IMG/VR virus record: IMGVR_UViG_3300030687_000037
Span: 1 to 40,483 of that record
DNA: 40,483 nucleotides
Reading direction: 5' to 3' (one strand)
From: a virus
Below the pieces are notes generated by a model that did no database searches, was not told the origin of the DNA, and was given only the letters and a program-made list of their open reading frames with translations. The translations under genes were made by a program, and so were the position numbers. Shown in pieces: positions 7,017 to 13,301 of the stretch; the stretch's first letter is position 1, and every line of letters begins with the position of its first letter.

Positions 7017-7407
7017 AGGATGCATCCAATCGAGCCAGACGAATGGCAGCGAACTTCGCATCGGATGCAGTCACCAGCCCGGCCGGGTCTCCGTGCAGAT
7101 CGACGCGAACGTTCCCTTCGATCATGGCGCGCAGATAGGTCCGCCCGCCGACGTAGTTGCCGATCGCGGCTCGGGTCCGCTGACGATTGAGATGCGGATG
7201 AGCCTTGATCACTTCCTCGTAGATCCCAACCATCAGAGGAAACTTGGCTTGACCGAAGCCGCGGAACGCCATCGGGAAAAGCCCGTTCAGCTTCATCCGC
7301 ATGTCCATGTTGGCGCGATGCAGAACCTTGCGACGCGCAACAGCGGAGTTGGGAGTAGGTGAGGGGACGAAGTCGTGCGGGAGGTTCGGATTGAATTGCA
7401 TGTTCAT
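7009..7407 (-). CDS. ProQ/FinO-family RNA chaperone
   Basis: A 132-residue protein. Residues 54-122 match the ProQ/FinO RNA-binding domain: KFPLMVGIYEEV, then RTRAAIGNYVGGRTYLRAM, then RVDLHGDPAGLVT. Residues 20-50 are a basic flexible region. Proteins of this family bind hairpins with 3' single-stranded tails and pair or protect small RNAs. The gene sits directly downstream of the hairpin array at 7427-7723, with an ATGA overlap to the gene carrying that array, so those hairpins are natural candidate ligands (inference). A phage copy is uncommon. Confidence 0.88.
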   Translation of the reverse strand: MNMQFNPNLPHDFVPSPTPNSAVARRKVLHRANMDMRMKLNGLFPMAFRGFGQAKFPLMVGIYEEVIKAHPHLNRQRTRAAIGNYVGGRTYLRAMIEGNVRVDLHGDPAGLVTASDAKFAAIRLARLDASYG

Positions 7408-8600
7408 GAGACAGTCTCCAATGGGTGGGGAAGCAACTGGCCAACGGCCTTGTGAGCATGGATGCTTTGGCCTCCCCTGGGCTTGCGCCCGTTCGTGTTT
7501 TTGGAGGTGGCATCCGTCATTTGGCCTTTCGGCAGTCGAGACGTGGCCACCTCCGCGACTTTCGCCGCATTCGTGTTTTTGGAGGTGGCAGAACCAGTCC
7601 GGCCTTTCGGCACAATGTGAATGGCCACCTCCGCGACTTTCGCCGCATCTGAATTTTTGGTGTCGGCACGTCTAATACGGCCTTTCGGCAAGCCGCGAAG
7701 GGCCGACACCGCGCCCGTAGGCGTATCGATGTAACGATGGGAGACGGGCAGCGGATACATAGCCAGTTCAGGCATGCCGGGGACGGCCCGTCTCCACGCT
7801 TGCCAAAGATGCTTCAGCAAACGTTTTTCCATGTATCTCTGCGAACGAAGATGAATCTGTCCGTCCGAGATAAATAGCTCTCGAGTCTTCGCGGGGATCT
7901 TCGCGGCCGGCGCCACGGTCAGACCGTTGGCAACGGCGCGTTCGCGCTCGTAGTCTTTCCGAGCCAGATAGGCCGTGCGATACGGACCCGTCTGGTTTCC
8001 CTTCATCAGCGTATCGCCGATATTCCACATCCGAGATCGACGGATCGGGCTGTAGCCGTGTTCGATCCAGAGATCCTTGCCTGACGTCTTCTTCAAGCCG
8101 CCCTGGCGCACGCCGTCCATCACAGCGAGGCCCATACGCTTCCACAACTTGGAATGCGACGAGTAGTGGTTGAGATCGCCAGCTTCACCGACGATGACAG
8201 CCAGGGACACGGCGCCGAACCCACGGATGGATTCACCAAAGGAAGACCAGACCGGAAGCAGTTTGGCCAAACGCTCCATTTCCTTATGCGCAATCTTCTC
8301 GAAATCATCCGTCAGTTTGCGCGCGTTGATGGCGACCAGGATGATAGGACCGTAGTTCTGGAATTCTTCGGTGTCGGACAGATCGTGCGGCTTGCCCTTG
8401 GCGAGTTTCTCACCGCAATCAATCAACTGATCAGCCTGGGTCGCTATCCGCTTACGATCCTCGTCCGGAAGATCCTTGCGCCAGCCGAGCCACGAACGGA
8501 GACTTGACCCGAGCGAGAGATCCGCACGCTTGCGGTTTTCCATGGCGAAGCAACGCTTGCGATGCCAGTCACGAATGCTGTCGATGATCTCAGAAGACAT
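7404..8600 (-). CDS. IS110/IS116-type transposase C-terminal-domain protein with hairpin-array tail
   Basis: A 398-residue protein. Residues about 119-170 match the helix-hairpin-helix Transposase_20 domain of IS110-type recombinases (IRGFGAVSLAVIVGEAGD, then SKLWKRMGLA). A helical arm follows, through about 270. The N-terminal DEDD nuclease domain of IS110 enzymes is not visible, so this is probably not an active transposase on its own. Residues about 297-391 are encoded by four copies of the hairpin element (repeating PKGR/SKNTN/AAKVAEVA units). The ATG at 8598-8600 overlaps the upstream stop by 11 bases; an ATG at 8627 is less likely. Confidence 0.75.
   Translation of the reverse strand: MSSEIIDSIRDWHRKRCFAMENRKRADLSLGSSLRSWLGWRKDLPDEDRKRIATQADQLIDCGEKLAKGKPHDLSDTEEFQNYGPIILVAINARKLTDDFEKIAHKEMERLAKLLPVWSSFGESIRGFGAVSLAVIVGEAGDLNHYSSHSKLWKRMGLAVMDGVRQGGLKKTSGKDLWIEHGYSPIRRSRMWNIGDTLMKGNQTGPYRTAYLARKDYERERAVANGLTVAPAAKIPAKTRELFISDGQIHLRSQRYMEKRLLKHLWQAWRRAVPGMPELAMYPLPVSHRYIDTPTGAVSALRGLPKGRIRRADTKNSDAAKVAEVAIHIVPKGRTGSATSKNTNAAKVAEVATSRLPKGQMTDATSKNTNGRKPRGGQSIHAHKAVGQLLPHPLETVS
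7427..7723 (-). repeat. Modular hairpin array, four units
   Basis: Units at 7427-7477, 7503-7554, 7581-7632 and 7659-7710; the last three are exactly 52 nt at a 78-nt period. Each reads (minus strand) stem, GGCC, ten variable bases, TGCC, GAAA, GGCC, ten variable bases, TGCC, stem. The outer stems differ but stay paired (GGAGGT/ACCTCC versus GGTGTC/GACACC). Each unit has a small tetraloop hairpin on its 5' side on the minus strand: GCAA, GAAA, GAAA and TACG loops at 7479-7490, 7555-7568, 7633-7646 and 7711-7723. The unit at 7427 is the most degenerate (TGCT, CACAA loop). Confidence 0.85.
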
Positions 8601-9156
8601 TGGTCTTCTCCATGGCGCGACGAACAATATTCTGCATGTCGGCCGGTTTGAGAGCGTGACGAAGTAGCGTGTTGCCTGGCAGGTTGGCGTATTTCAGCTT
8701 TGCCCTACGTGCTGCCCCGAGCAGCACGAGACCTTCGTGAGTCATATTCTTGCCGGCACGAAGGGCATTAGTGATCGTCCAGTCGCCAATAGACAGACCG
8801 TCGATTTTCATGGTGTCCATGACGGTGAGAGCGATCTTCTTCGCATTATCGGCGCCGATTGATCGTTGCTGTGCAGTCGGTTCGCGAGCGATGAAGGTGA
8901 CAAGACGGTGTGAAGGTGAGGAGGCACCTATCGATTGGCCTTGCGGCACCTTAAACTTGGCCTCCTCACCTTCATTTGTGTGTCGGGGTTGGGCAGATTC
9001 AACCTGGCCGCAGTCGGCATCGATGTCTTGGCCCTTCCCCGACATTTCTACGGCGCGATCAAACGCGCCAACCCATTGAGCGCGCTGACCGCCCGCTAAA
9101 ATGAAATTCGCTGCAACTGTGAGAAGTTGTTCGTTAGGTGAGATGATCCCGTGCAT
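8590..9156 (-). CDS. Hypothetical protein carrying two hairpin elements
   Basis: A 188-residue protein with no recognised domain. Residues about 38-82 are encoded by two hairpin units (8982-9043 and 8912-8973), in different reading frames relative to each other, so that segment is probably an inserted linker. The C-terminal 80 residues are a compact helical region (THEGLVLLGAARRAKLKYA). It overlaps the transposase-like gene downstream by 11 bases and the upstream 46-residue gene as TGATG. Function unknown. Confidence 0.7.
   Translation of the reverse strand: MHGIISPNEQLLTVAANFILAGGQRAQWVGAFDRAVEMSGKGQDIDADCGQVESAQPRHTNEGEEAKFKVPQGQSIGASSPSHRLVTFIAREPTAQQRSIGADNAKKIALTVMDTMKIDGLSIGDWTITNALRAGKNMTHEGLVLLGAARRAKLKYANLPGNTLLRHALKPADMQNIVRRAMEKTNVF
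8912..9043 (-). repeat. Modular hairpin pair, two units
   Basis: Unit 8912-8973 has a perfect 14-bp outer stem (arms 8912-8925 and 8960-8973). Unit 8982-9043 has 7 bp, a TT/TT mismatch, then 4 bp. Both keep the GGCC, ten bases, TGCC, loop, GGCC, ten bases, TGCC layout of the array at 7427-7710. The inner loops are GCAA and a 4-bp stem with ACTG. The two units are separated by only 8 bases. Confidence 0.85.
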
Positions 9157-9296
9157 CAGAAATTCTCCTCATTGGTGATCGTGCCGGGCACAATCCAGTA
9201 GGAGTAGGAAGGCCAAGAGGCGTGGCCGTAGAAGACCATCTTGCAGAAGTTGGCCCAGCAGTAGCCGGCGCCGTATTGAGGGTGAGACTGCTCCAT
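9156..9296 (-). CDS. 46-residue aromatic-rich small protein
   Basis: MEQSHPQYGAGYCWANFCK and onward; rich in Tyr, Trp and Phe, with two cysteines. The stop overlaps the next start as TGATG and a GAGGAG-like sequence lies near the 3' end as Shine-Dalgarno for the following gene. It fills the gap between 9303-9506 and 8590-9156. Function unknown. Confidence 0.6.
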   Translation of the reverse strand: MEQSHPQYGAGYCWANFCKMVFYGHASWPSYSYWIVPGTITNEENF

Positions 9297-9302
9297 CACC
9301 CA

Positions 9303-9506
9303 TCAACCCTTCAAAATCGAGCGGATGGTGGAGACGCGAGTCTGGCTCAAACCATCTCGCGGATTGCTCTCGAGATGCTTCTCGATTCCGGCGAGCTGCT
9401 TAGTCATTCGCCGCTGGAGCGAAGAGTTCGCACAGGTATTGATGATTGGTTGGACCGTCTTCCCGGCAACGACGCGCGGGTGAATGCTCTGTTGGTCTTT
9501 AGCCAT
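9303..9506 (-). CDS. Small basic hypothetical protein, first gene of the leftward operon
   Basis: A 67-residue basic helical protein (MAKDQQSIHP). It is the first gene downstream of the operator region at 9549-9598, so it opens the long leftward operon. An AGGGGAAA sequence precedes the ATG at a rather long distance (about 11 bases). Its promoter-proximal place resembles that of N-like or other early regulators in lambdoid phages, but no sequence similarity supports that. Confidence 0.65.
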   Translation of the reverse strand: MAKDQQSIHPRVVAGKTVQPIINTCANSSLQRRMTKQLAGIEKHLESNPRDGLSQTRVSTIRSILKG

Positions 9507-9548
9507 GTGATGCTGTTTCCCCTCGTCGAGTTCTTCCCGACGAAGAGA

Positions 9549-9598
9549 TACCTACCTACCTACTTTTGATTCGGCAACACCAAATAGGTAGGCAGGCA
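9549..9598 (-). promoter_or_regulatory. Left operator/promoter region
   Basis: Contains CCTACCTACCTAC (9551-9563) facing TAGGTAGGCAGGCA (9585-9598), an inverted pair of the same motif that clusters at the repressor promoters (10747-10840). A leftward promoter TTGCCG, 17 bases, TAGGTA can be drawn through it, with the -10 inside the operator. This places the leftward operon under repressor control. Confidence 0.6.
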
Positions 9599-9771
9599 AA
9601 AATAATTTGGGAAAGTTGGAATCACCGTAAAACTACGGTATGCGACGAACATGACTGTTGATCACGATCTTGTTTGCTTTAGGAATATTGCGCTGCGGAG
9701 GAAACCTTTAGACGGTTGAACCGTAGTTCGTGGCAGGACTGTGCCCGTAGCATGGTGCCGAAACGACGAAA
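9599..9771. other. Non-coding spacer
   Basis: No gene is supported. It contains a small ACCGTA/TACGGT hairpin near 9625-9640 and a possible 22-codon rightward frame at about 9651 (MTVDHDLVCF) without a clear Shine-Dalgarno. Confidence 0.4.
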
Positions 9772-9799
9772 CCCCCGGCCTGCGTGAACAGGTCGGGGG
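9772..9799 (-). terminator. Repressor-gene terminator
   Basis: A strong hairpin with arms CCCCCGGCCTG and CAGGTCGGGGG (one G-U pair) and a short loop lies downstream of the repressor stop. On the minus strand it is followed by TTTCGTCGTTT, a loose U tract. Confidence 0.65.
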
Positions 9800-9826
9800 C
9801 CCAGTCGAAAAAAATCCAACGGTTGT

Positions 9827-10696
9827 TTAGTATCTAGCCGGCTCAGACCCGGCCCAAACGTGGCACACGGGCCATTCCTCTCGCTTTAGTTCAATGACTT
9901 CGCTGTCTGGTAAGAACCGGCTGACAAACCACGTCTCTTCGCTGAAACGCTGAAGCTTGCGTATAACGGCGAGCGAGTCGCAGTCAACCCCACTGTGGAA
10001 GATACAAGTATCTCCGTCTGCTGGAGCTTTATCAGGATTGAAGTAGACCGTCTCCCCGTTTTCTATTCTCGGAGCAGAATCGTTCCCCCTAACAATTATT
10101 CCGTACCCATTGCGAGAATTCATTAAGTGCGGTGGTCTTTGTTCCGCTTTAACTGCAGCCTTATTCACGATCAGAGCGCCTCCACTGCGGTCCTGCTCGG
10201 TCCCGTAGACCGGCAAATCAGCCGCGCCGTAGATCTGGGCCGGTAGGTAGACATCGTCAAGTGAATTATGTCGAGGATCAGACGAAGGTTTGTTTTGAAT
10301 GAGGACTAAATTTTTTTGGGTTAATGATTTGCTGGTTTTCGATTTAATTTGAGTCAACTTCTTGACTGGATTGACAGGCTTAAACGTCCCCGTCGAAGAA
10401 TCGAATGTGTGAAGCTCTCGCCCTTTGTTGAATTTGGCTCTGTCACGCAGCTTGTTGCGATTCGGTGGATTAGTATCCGGACCGGACACTACCGACAGAG
10501 GTAGGCCAAGGATGTGGGACAGCGTCTTGCTGTCACGTTCGTCGAACCCCTCATGGCCACCGACGCCCTCCCTGAAGAACTTCTGTATGTAGTTGTGAGA
10601 CCTCGGGACACCGTTCTCGTCTTTGAGGGCCAGGGATAATGCCTTCCAAGACAGTCCCAGCTCATCACAACGATCAAAAATCTTGTCGCCGTTCAT
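9827..10696 (-). CDS. CI/LexA-like phage repressor (S24 peptidase-type C-terminus)
   Basis: A 289-residue regulator. The N-terminal helical region (1-65) is a helix-turn-helix domain. A long Lys/Ser/Asn-rich linker spans about 80-150. Residues about 160-289 resemble the S24/LexA dimerisation-autocleavage domain: GIIVRGNDSAPRIENGETVYF with candidate Ser207, PADGDTCIF, and AVIRKLQR with candidate Lys247. The usual GDSM box is GNDSAP here, so self-cleavage is plausible but not certain. It is divergent from the leader and recombinase genes, with operators between. It has an AAGGATG Shine-Dalgarno and its own terminator at 9772-9799. Expected to maintain lysogeny. Confidence 0.87.
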   Translation of the reverse strand: MNGDKIFDRCDELGLSWKALSLALKDENGVPRSHNYIQKFFREGVGGHEGFDERDSKTLSHILGLPLSVVSGPDTNPPNRNKLRDRAKFNKGRELHTFDSSTGTFKPVNPVKKLTQIKSKTSKSLTQKNLVLIQNKPSSDPRHNSLDDVYLPAQIYGAADLPVYGTEQDRSGGALIVNKAAVKAEQRPPHLMNSRNGYGIIVRGNDSAPRIENGETVYFNPDKAPADGDTCIFHSGVDCDSLAVIRKLQRFSEETWFVSRFLPDSEVIELKREEWPVCHVWAGSEPARY

Positions 10697-10740
10697 TGCG
10701 CAAACATCCTTTTTTAAAATATTCCTGCCTTACGGAAAAA

Positions 10741-10769
10741 TTTATAGCAGGCAGGTAGGTGGTAGTCAA
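10741..10769 (-). promoter_or_regulatory. Repressor promoter (leftward)
   Basis: On the minus strand: TTGACT, 17 bases, TATAAA, a near-consensus sigma-70 promoter about 45 bases before the repressor ATG. A GCAGGCAGGTAGGTGG operator fills the spacer, which suggests autoregulation. Confidence 0.7.
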
Positions 10770-10840
10770 ATAGGGTTTGACACTGCCTACCGATTCGCCT
10801 ACCTATTTGCCCACACGCCGAATCAGTAGGTAGGTAGGCA
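10747..10840. promoter_or_regulatory. Central operator cluster
   Basis: Three operator groups built from CCTACC/GGTAGG lie at 10747-10763, 10784-10805 (TGCCTACCGATTCGCCTACC) and 10827-10840 (GTAGGTAGGTAGGC). They overlap both divergent promoters, the layout of a lambda-type genetic switch. Confidence 0.7.
10777..10805 (+). promoter_or_regulatory. Rightward early promoter
   Basis: TTGACA (10777-10782), 17 bases, TACCTA (10800-10805). Spacer and -10 are covered by the operator, so repressor binding would block it. Drives the leader and recombinase genes. Confidence 0.65.
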
Positions 10841-10957
10841 ATGACAATCATCTACATCATCACAGGTTGGCTTCTCCTGAACGTCGCATTCGTCGCGATC
10901 CGTTGGAACGCAACCCGAGAGAAACCCCGGTCCCTCAATTTGAGGGCTTCATCATGA
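10841..10957 (+). CDS. 38-residue membrane leader protein
   Basis: MTIIYIITGWLLLNVAFVAI then a basic tail: one membrane helix with cytoplasmic positive charges. The GTAGGTAGG operator just upstream may double as its Shine-Dalgarno. The stop overlaps the recombinase start as ATGA (10954-10957), so the two are coupled. It is the first product of the rightward early promoter. Role unknown. Confidence 0.62.
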   Translation: MTIIYIITGWLLLNVAFVAIRWNATREKPRSLNLRASS

Positions 10958-11535
10958 AACGGGTCGCACTCTATCTCCGCGTATCGACGGGCGAGCAGAC
11001 GACCGACAACCAGATGCTCGCACTGACGGAGGTCTCCGCTCGCTCGGGATGGAAGATCGTCAAGATTTTCCAGGACGAAGGGATCTCAGGATCGAAGGGC
11101 AGGGACAAGCGCCCAGGTTTGGACGCGCTGTTGAAGGCCGTCAACTCGAAAGAGTTCGACATGGTGGCAACGTGGTCAGTCGATCGCCTGGGGAGATCGT
11201 TGGTCGACCTTCTCGGTATCCTTCAGGCATTGCATGACAAAGGTGTGGATCTTTTTCTGCATCAGCAGGGCCTGGATACCTCGACAGTCGCCGGTCGGAT
11301 GATGTTTCAGATGCTCGGCGTCATCGCTGAGTTCGAGCGCGGCATGATCCGCGAGCGGGTCATGGCCGGGCAGGCTAGGGCAAAAAAAGATGGCAAGCAT
11401 ATCGGTCGGAAGTTTTCCGACATGACGACCGACGCCGACATCAGGCGCTTACGGGCCGAGGGATACGGCAAGATCAAGATCGCCAAGACGCTCAAGGTGG
11501 GCGTCAGCACAGTTCAACGAGTTCTGGGGAAATAG
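10954..11535 (+). CDS. Serine recombinase (resolvase/invertase family)
   Basis: A 193-residue enzyme. The catalytic domain holds YLRVST with nucleophile Ser11, GISGSKGRDKRPGL near 48, WSVDRLGRSLVDL, and a long E helix. A C-terminal helix-turn-helix is at about 155-190 (DADIRRLRAEG, IAKTLKVGVSTVQRVL). It is the size of Tn3/Hin/Pin-type resolvases, not of large phage integrases. It is coupled to the membrane leader and under repressor control. It could resolve multimers of a plasmid-like prophage or invert a segment. The start at 10954 fits the family N-terminus. Confidence 0.92.
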   Translation: MKRVALYLRVSTGEQTTDNQMLALTEVSARSGWKIVKIFQDEGISGSKGRDKRPGLDALLKAVNSKEFDMVATWSVDRLGRSLVDLLGILQALHDKGVDLFLHQQGLDTSTVAGRMMFQMLGVIAEFERGMIRERVMAGQARAKKDGKHIGRKFSDMTTDADIRRLRAEGYGKIKIAKTLKVGVSTVQRVLGK

Positions 11536-11542
11536 GGGACAC

Positions 11543-11773
11543 ATGATCACTAACTGCAACACTTGCGGCAACTACACTGTGCGGATCGGAAAAGAGATTG
11601 CCGGCGCGCGGACCATGATCGCCAAGATTCGATTGGACAAGTCTGGCCACTCTCAGATCGCCTCCATCCGACAGCTCAAGCTAGAGGTGGATTTGCTCCT
11701 CGCGAGTCTTCGATCGGATGATACGATCCCGACTGCAGACAATAATCCTCGCGCATTAAGTGTGGTCGCCTAA
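11543..11773 (+). CDS. Small hypothetical protein with N-terminal CxxC
   Basis: A 76-residue protein beginning MITNCNTCGNYTV, a single CxxC knuckle, followed by a helical segment. A GGGG Shine-Dalgarno lies seven bases upstream. It ends one base before the GcrA-like gene. Function unknown. Confidence 0.7.
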   Translation: MITNCNTCGNYTVRIGKEIAGARTMIAKIRLDKSGHSQIASIRQLKLEVDLLLASLRSDDTIPTADNNPRALSVVA

Positions 11774-11774
11774 C

Positions 11775-12371
11775 ATGTCAGCCACACATCGTAATGCAAC
11801 CACATCGCCGTGGACGGAAGAAACTCGGGCCGAGGCTATTCGCCTGGTAGCCGCTGGCGCCACGTATGAGGAGGCCGGCAACGCTGTCGGCGCCACCCGG
11901 AGCGCCATCGGAGGATTAATCAAGCGAGCAGGCCTGGCCAAGAACCCGCGTGGATTTAGACCTGAGATTACGCCGGAGATCCTGGCACAGAGGGAAGAGG
12001 CCAAGCGGATTGCCAAGAGAGACTCCAAAAGACGAGTCCGAGCCGCGGCCGGAATCACCCCAAAGCAACATGGCGAGATTCCGAGTGCGCCATTCACACC
12101 TCGGAAAGCTGCAGTCCGAGTTCGCAGCACGCCATTCCACAAGATGAACTTCTTCCACGGCTGCGCCTATCCGGTCGGCGAAGACACGTCTTACATGGTC
12201 TATTGCGACAATCCGAAGCAAGAAGACAGCAGCTACTGCCCAGGGCATCACGCCTTGACGCATCGTAGAATCGGCAAGCCCCCTGTCGGGCCTATAGCTT
12301 GGGGGAGTGGAGACCGTAACCACTCGGCCTCCCGAGAAGCTATGGCCATCGTTGATGGTGTCTCTGTCTGA
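11775..12371 (+). CDS. GcrA-like cell-cycle regulator
   Basis: A 198-residue protein. An N-terminal helix-turn-helix (residues 12-55, WTEETRAEAIRLVAAGATY, then AIGGLIKRAGL) and a C-terminal cysteine module (GCAYPVG, then VYCDNP, then SYCPGHH; C130, C144, C155, H159) match the GcrA family. GcrA is an alphaproteobacterial sigma-70 co-activator that responds to methylated GANTC. The linker is basic. It is two genes upstream of a beta-class adenine/cytosine-N4 methyltransferase, which fits a methylation-linked control circuit. The codon start follows the previous stop by one base. Confidence 0.82.
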   Translation: MSATHRNATTSPWTEETRAEAIRLVAAGATYEEAGNAVGATRSAIGGLIKRAGLAKNPRGFRPEITPEILAQREEAKRIAKRDSKRRVRAAAGITPKQHGEIPSAPFTPRKAAVRVRSTPFHKMNFFHGCAYPVGEDTSYMVYCDNPKQEDSSYCPGHHALTHRRIGKPPVGPIAWGSGDRNHSASREAMAIVDGVSV

Positions 12372-12436
12372 CCAAGGCGGCAGGTTGCCTTAGCCTGAGG
12401 AAGGCTTCGGATCTACTCCGTCAACCCAACACCCGC

Positions 12437-12595
12437 ATGATGAAGATGATGACGCCGGAAGGCGCCTCATACTTCATCGTGCCTGGTGGCCGGCTATCGG
12501 ACTCGGACGCCAAGAAGATCCTCGCACGCATCGACCTGATTGCGTTCGAGGACGGTCTCTTTCCTGGGAATTCCCAGGGCTGGAGGCTTGGATGA
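12437..12595 (+). CDS. Small hypothetical protein coupled to methyltransferase
   Basis: A 52-residue protein (MMKMMTPEGASYFIVPGG). The stop overlaps the methyltransferase ATG as ATGA. Five ATG codons near the start leave the exact start open, and no clear Shine-Dalgarno is seen. Function unknown. Confidence 0.6.
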   Translation: MMKMMTPEGASYFIVPGGRLSDSDAKKILARIDLIAFEDGLFPGNSQGWRLG

Positions 12596-13299
12596 AGAAT
12601 CTCCTTCTCAATGGCGATTTCCTCGACGTCATCAAGGGCGTGAAGGACTCTAGCGTCGACCTGGTTCTCACGGATCCTCCGTTCAGGGTGATTGCGGGCG
12701 GATCGAATGAGTCACCCTTCAAGGGGAACGCCAGAGGCAGGCCTCGAGGAATCCTCACCAAAAACGACGGCAGGCTCTTCAAGCATAACGACATCACTCC
12801 GTCGGAATACATGCCTGAACTCTACCGCGTGCTGAAGCCTGGACGTGATGCCTACGTGATGACGAACAACCTGACGCTTGCCTCGCTTCTAGAAGCCGGC
12901 GACGCAGCGGGGTTCAAGCGCCACGGCCTGCTGTTCTGGATCAAAAACACGCGGACTCCGAGCCGCTGGTACATGAAGAACACCGAACTGGTGGTCTATC
13001 TCTATAAGCCGCCGGCGCGCGCCATCAATGATCCTCGAAGCAAACAAACGTTTGAGGCGACCAACCCTCGCAACAAATCTCATCCGACAGAAAAGCCTGT
13101 CGAGCTGATGGAGCACTACGTCCTCAACTCGACTGAGCCTGGCTGGCTCGTGCTGGATCCGTTCATGGGCAGCGGCACGACCGGAGTCGCATGCGCAAAC
13201 ACCGGGCGCGACTTCATCGGGATCGAGATCGACCAGAACTATTTCACTGTTGCAAAGGCGAGACTCGCCGAAGCGACATCACAGAGAGAGGCGGCGTAA
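12592..13299 (+). CDS. Beta-class DNA methyltransferase (N6-adenine or N4-cytosine)
   Basis: A 235-residue SAM-dependent enzyme. Motif order is IV first (DLVLTDPPF, DPPF at 28-31), then motif I at about 188-198 (LDPFMGSGTTG) followed by IGIEIDQNYF. This is the beta-class layout shared with CcrM and HinfI methyltransferases. The target sequence cannot be read from the protein. It lies downstream of the GcrA-like gene. No cognate restriction nuclease is seen nearby, so it is probably a solitary phage methyltransferase for protection or regulation. Confidence 0.92.
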   Translation: MKNLLLNGDFLDVIKGVKDSSVDLVLTDPPFRVIAGGSNESPFKGNARGRPRGILTKNDGRLFKHNDITPSEYMPELYRVLKPGRDAYVMTNNLTLASLLEAGDAAGFKRHGLLFWIKNTRTPSRWYMKNTELVVYLYKPPARAINDPRSKQTFEATNPRNKSHPTEKPVELMEHYVLNSTEPGWLVLDPFMGSGTTGVACANTGRDFIGIEIDQNYFTVAKARLAEATSQREAA

Positions 13300-13301
13300 C
13301 T

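Noticed and set aside
7427-7710. CRISPR array
   Set aside because: The units are palindromic hairpins with 10-nt variable parts inside, not direct repeats separated by 25-40-nt spacers, and no cas genes are present.
7427-9043. Integron attC sites
   Set aside because: The hairpins lack the attC core site pattern and extrahelical bases that I know, and no tyrosine integron integrase is present.
10954-11535. Phage integrase
   Set aside because: At 193 residues it lacks the long C-terminal domains of large serine integrases; it fits the resolvase/invertase class.
12289-12347. tRNA or tRNA remnant
   Set aside because: The antisense resembles the start of a Ser/Leu tRNA (GGGAGGCCGAGTGG), but no T arm, anticodon arm or CCA follows.
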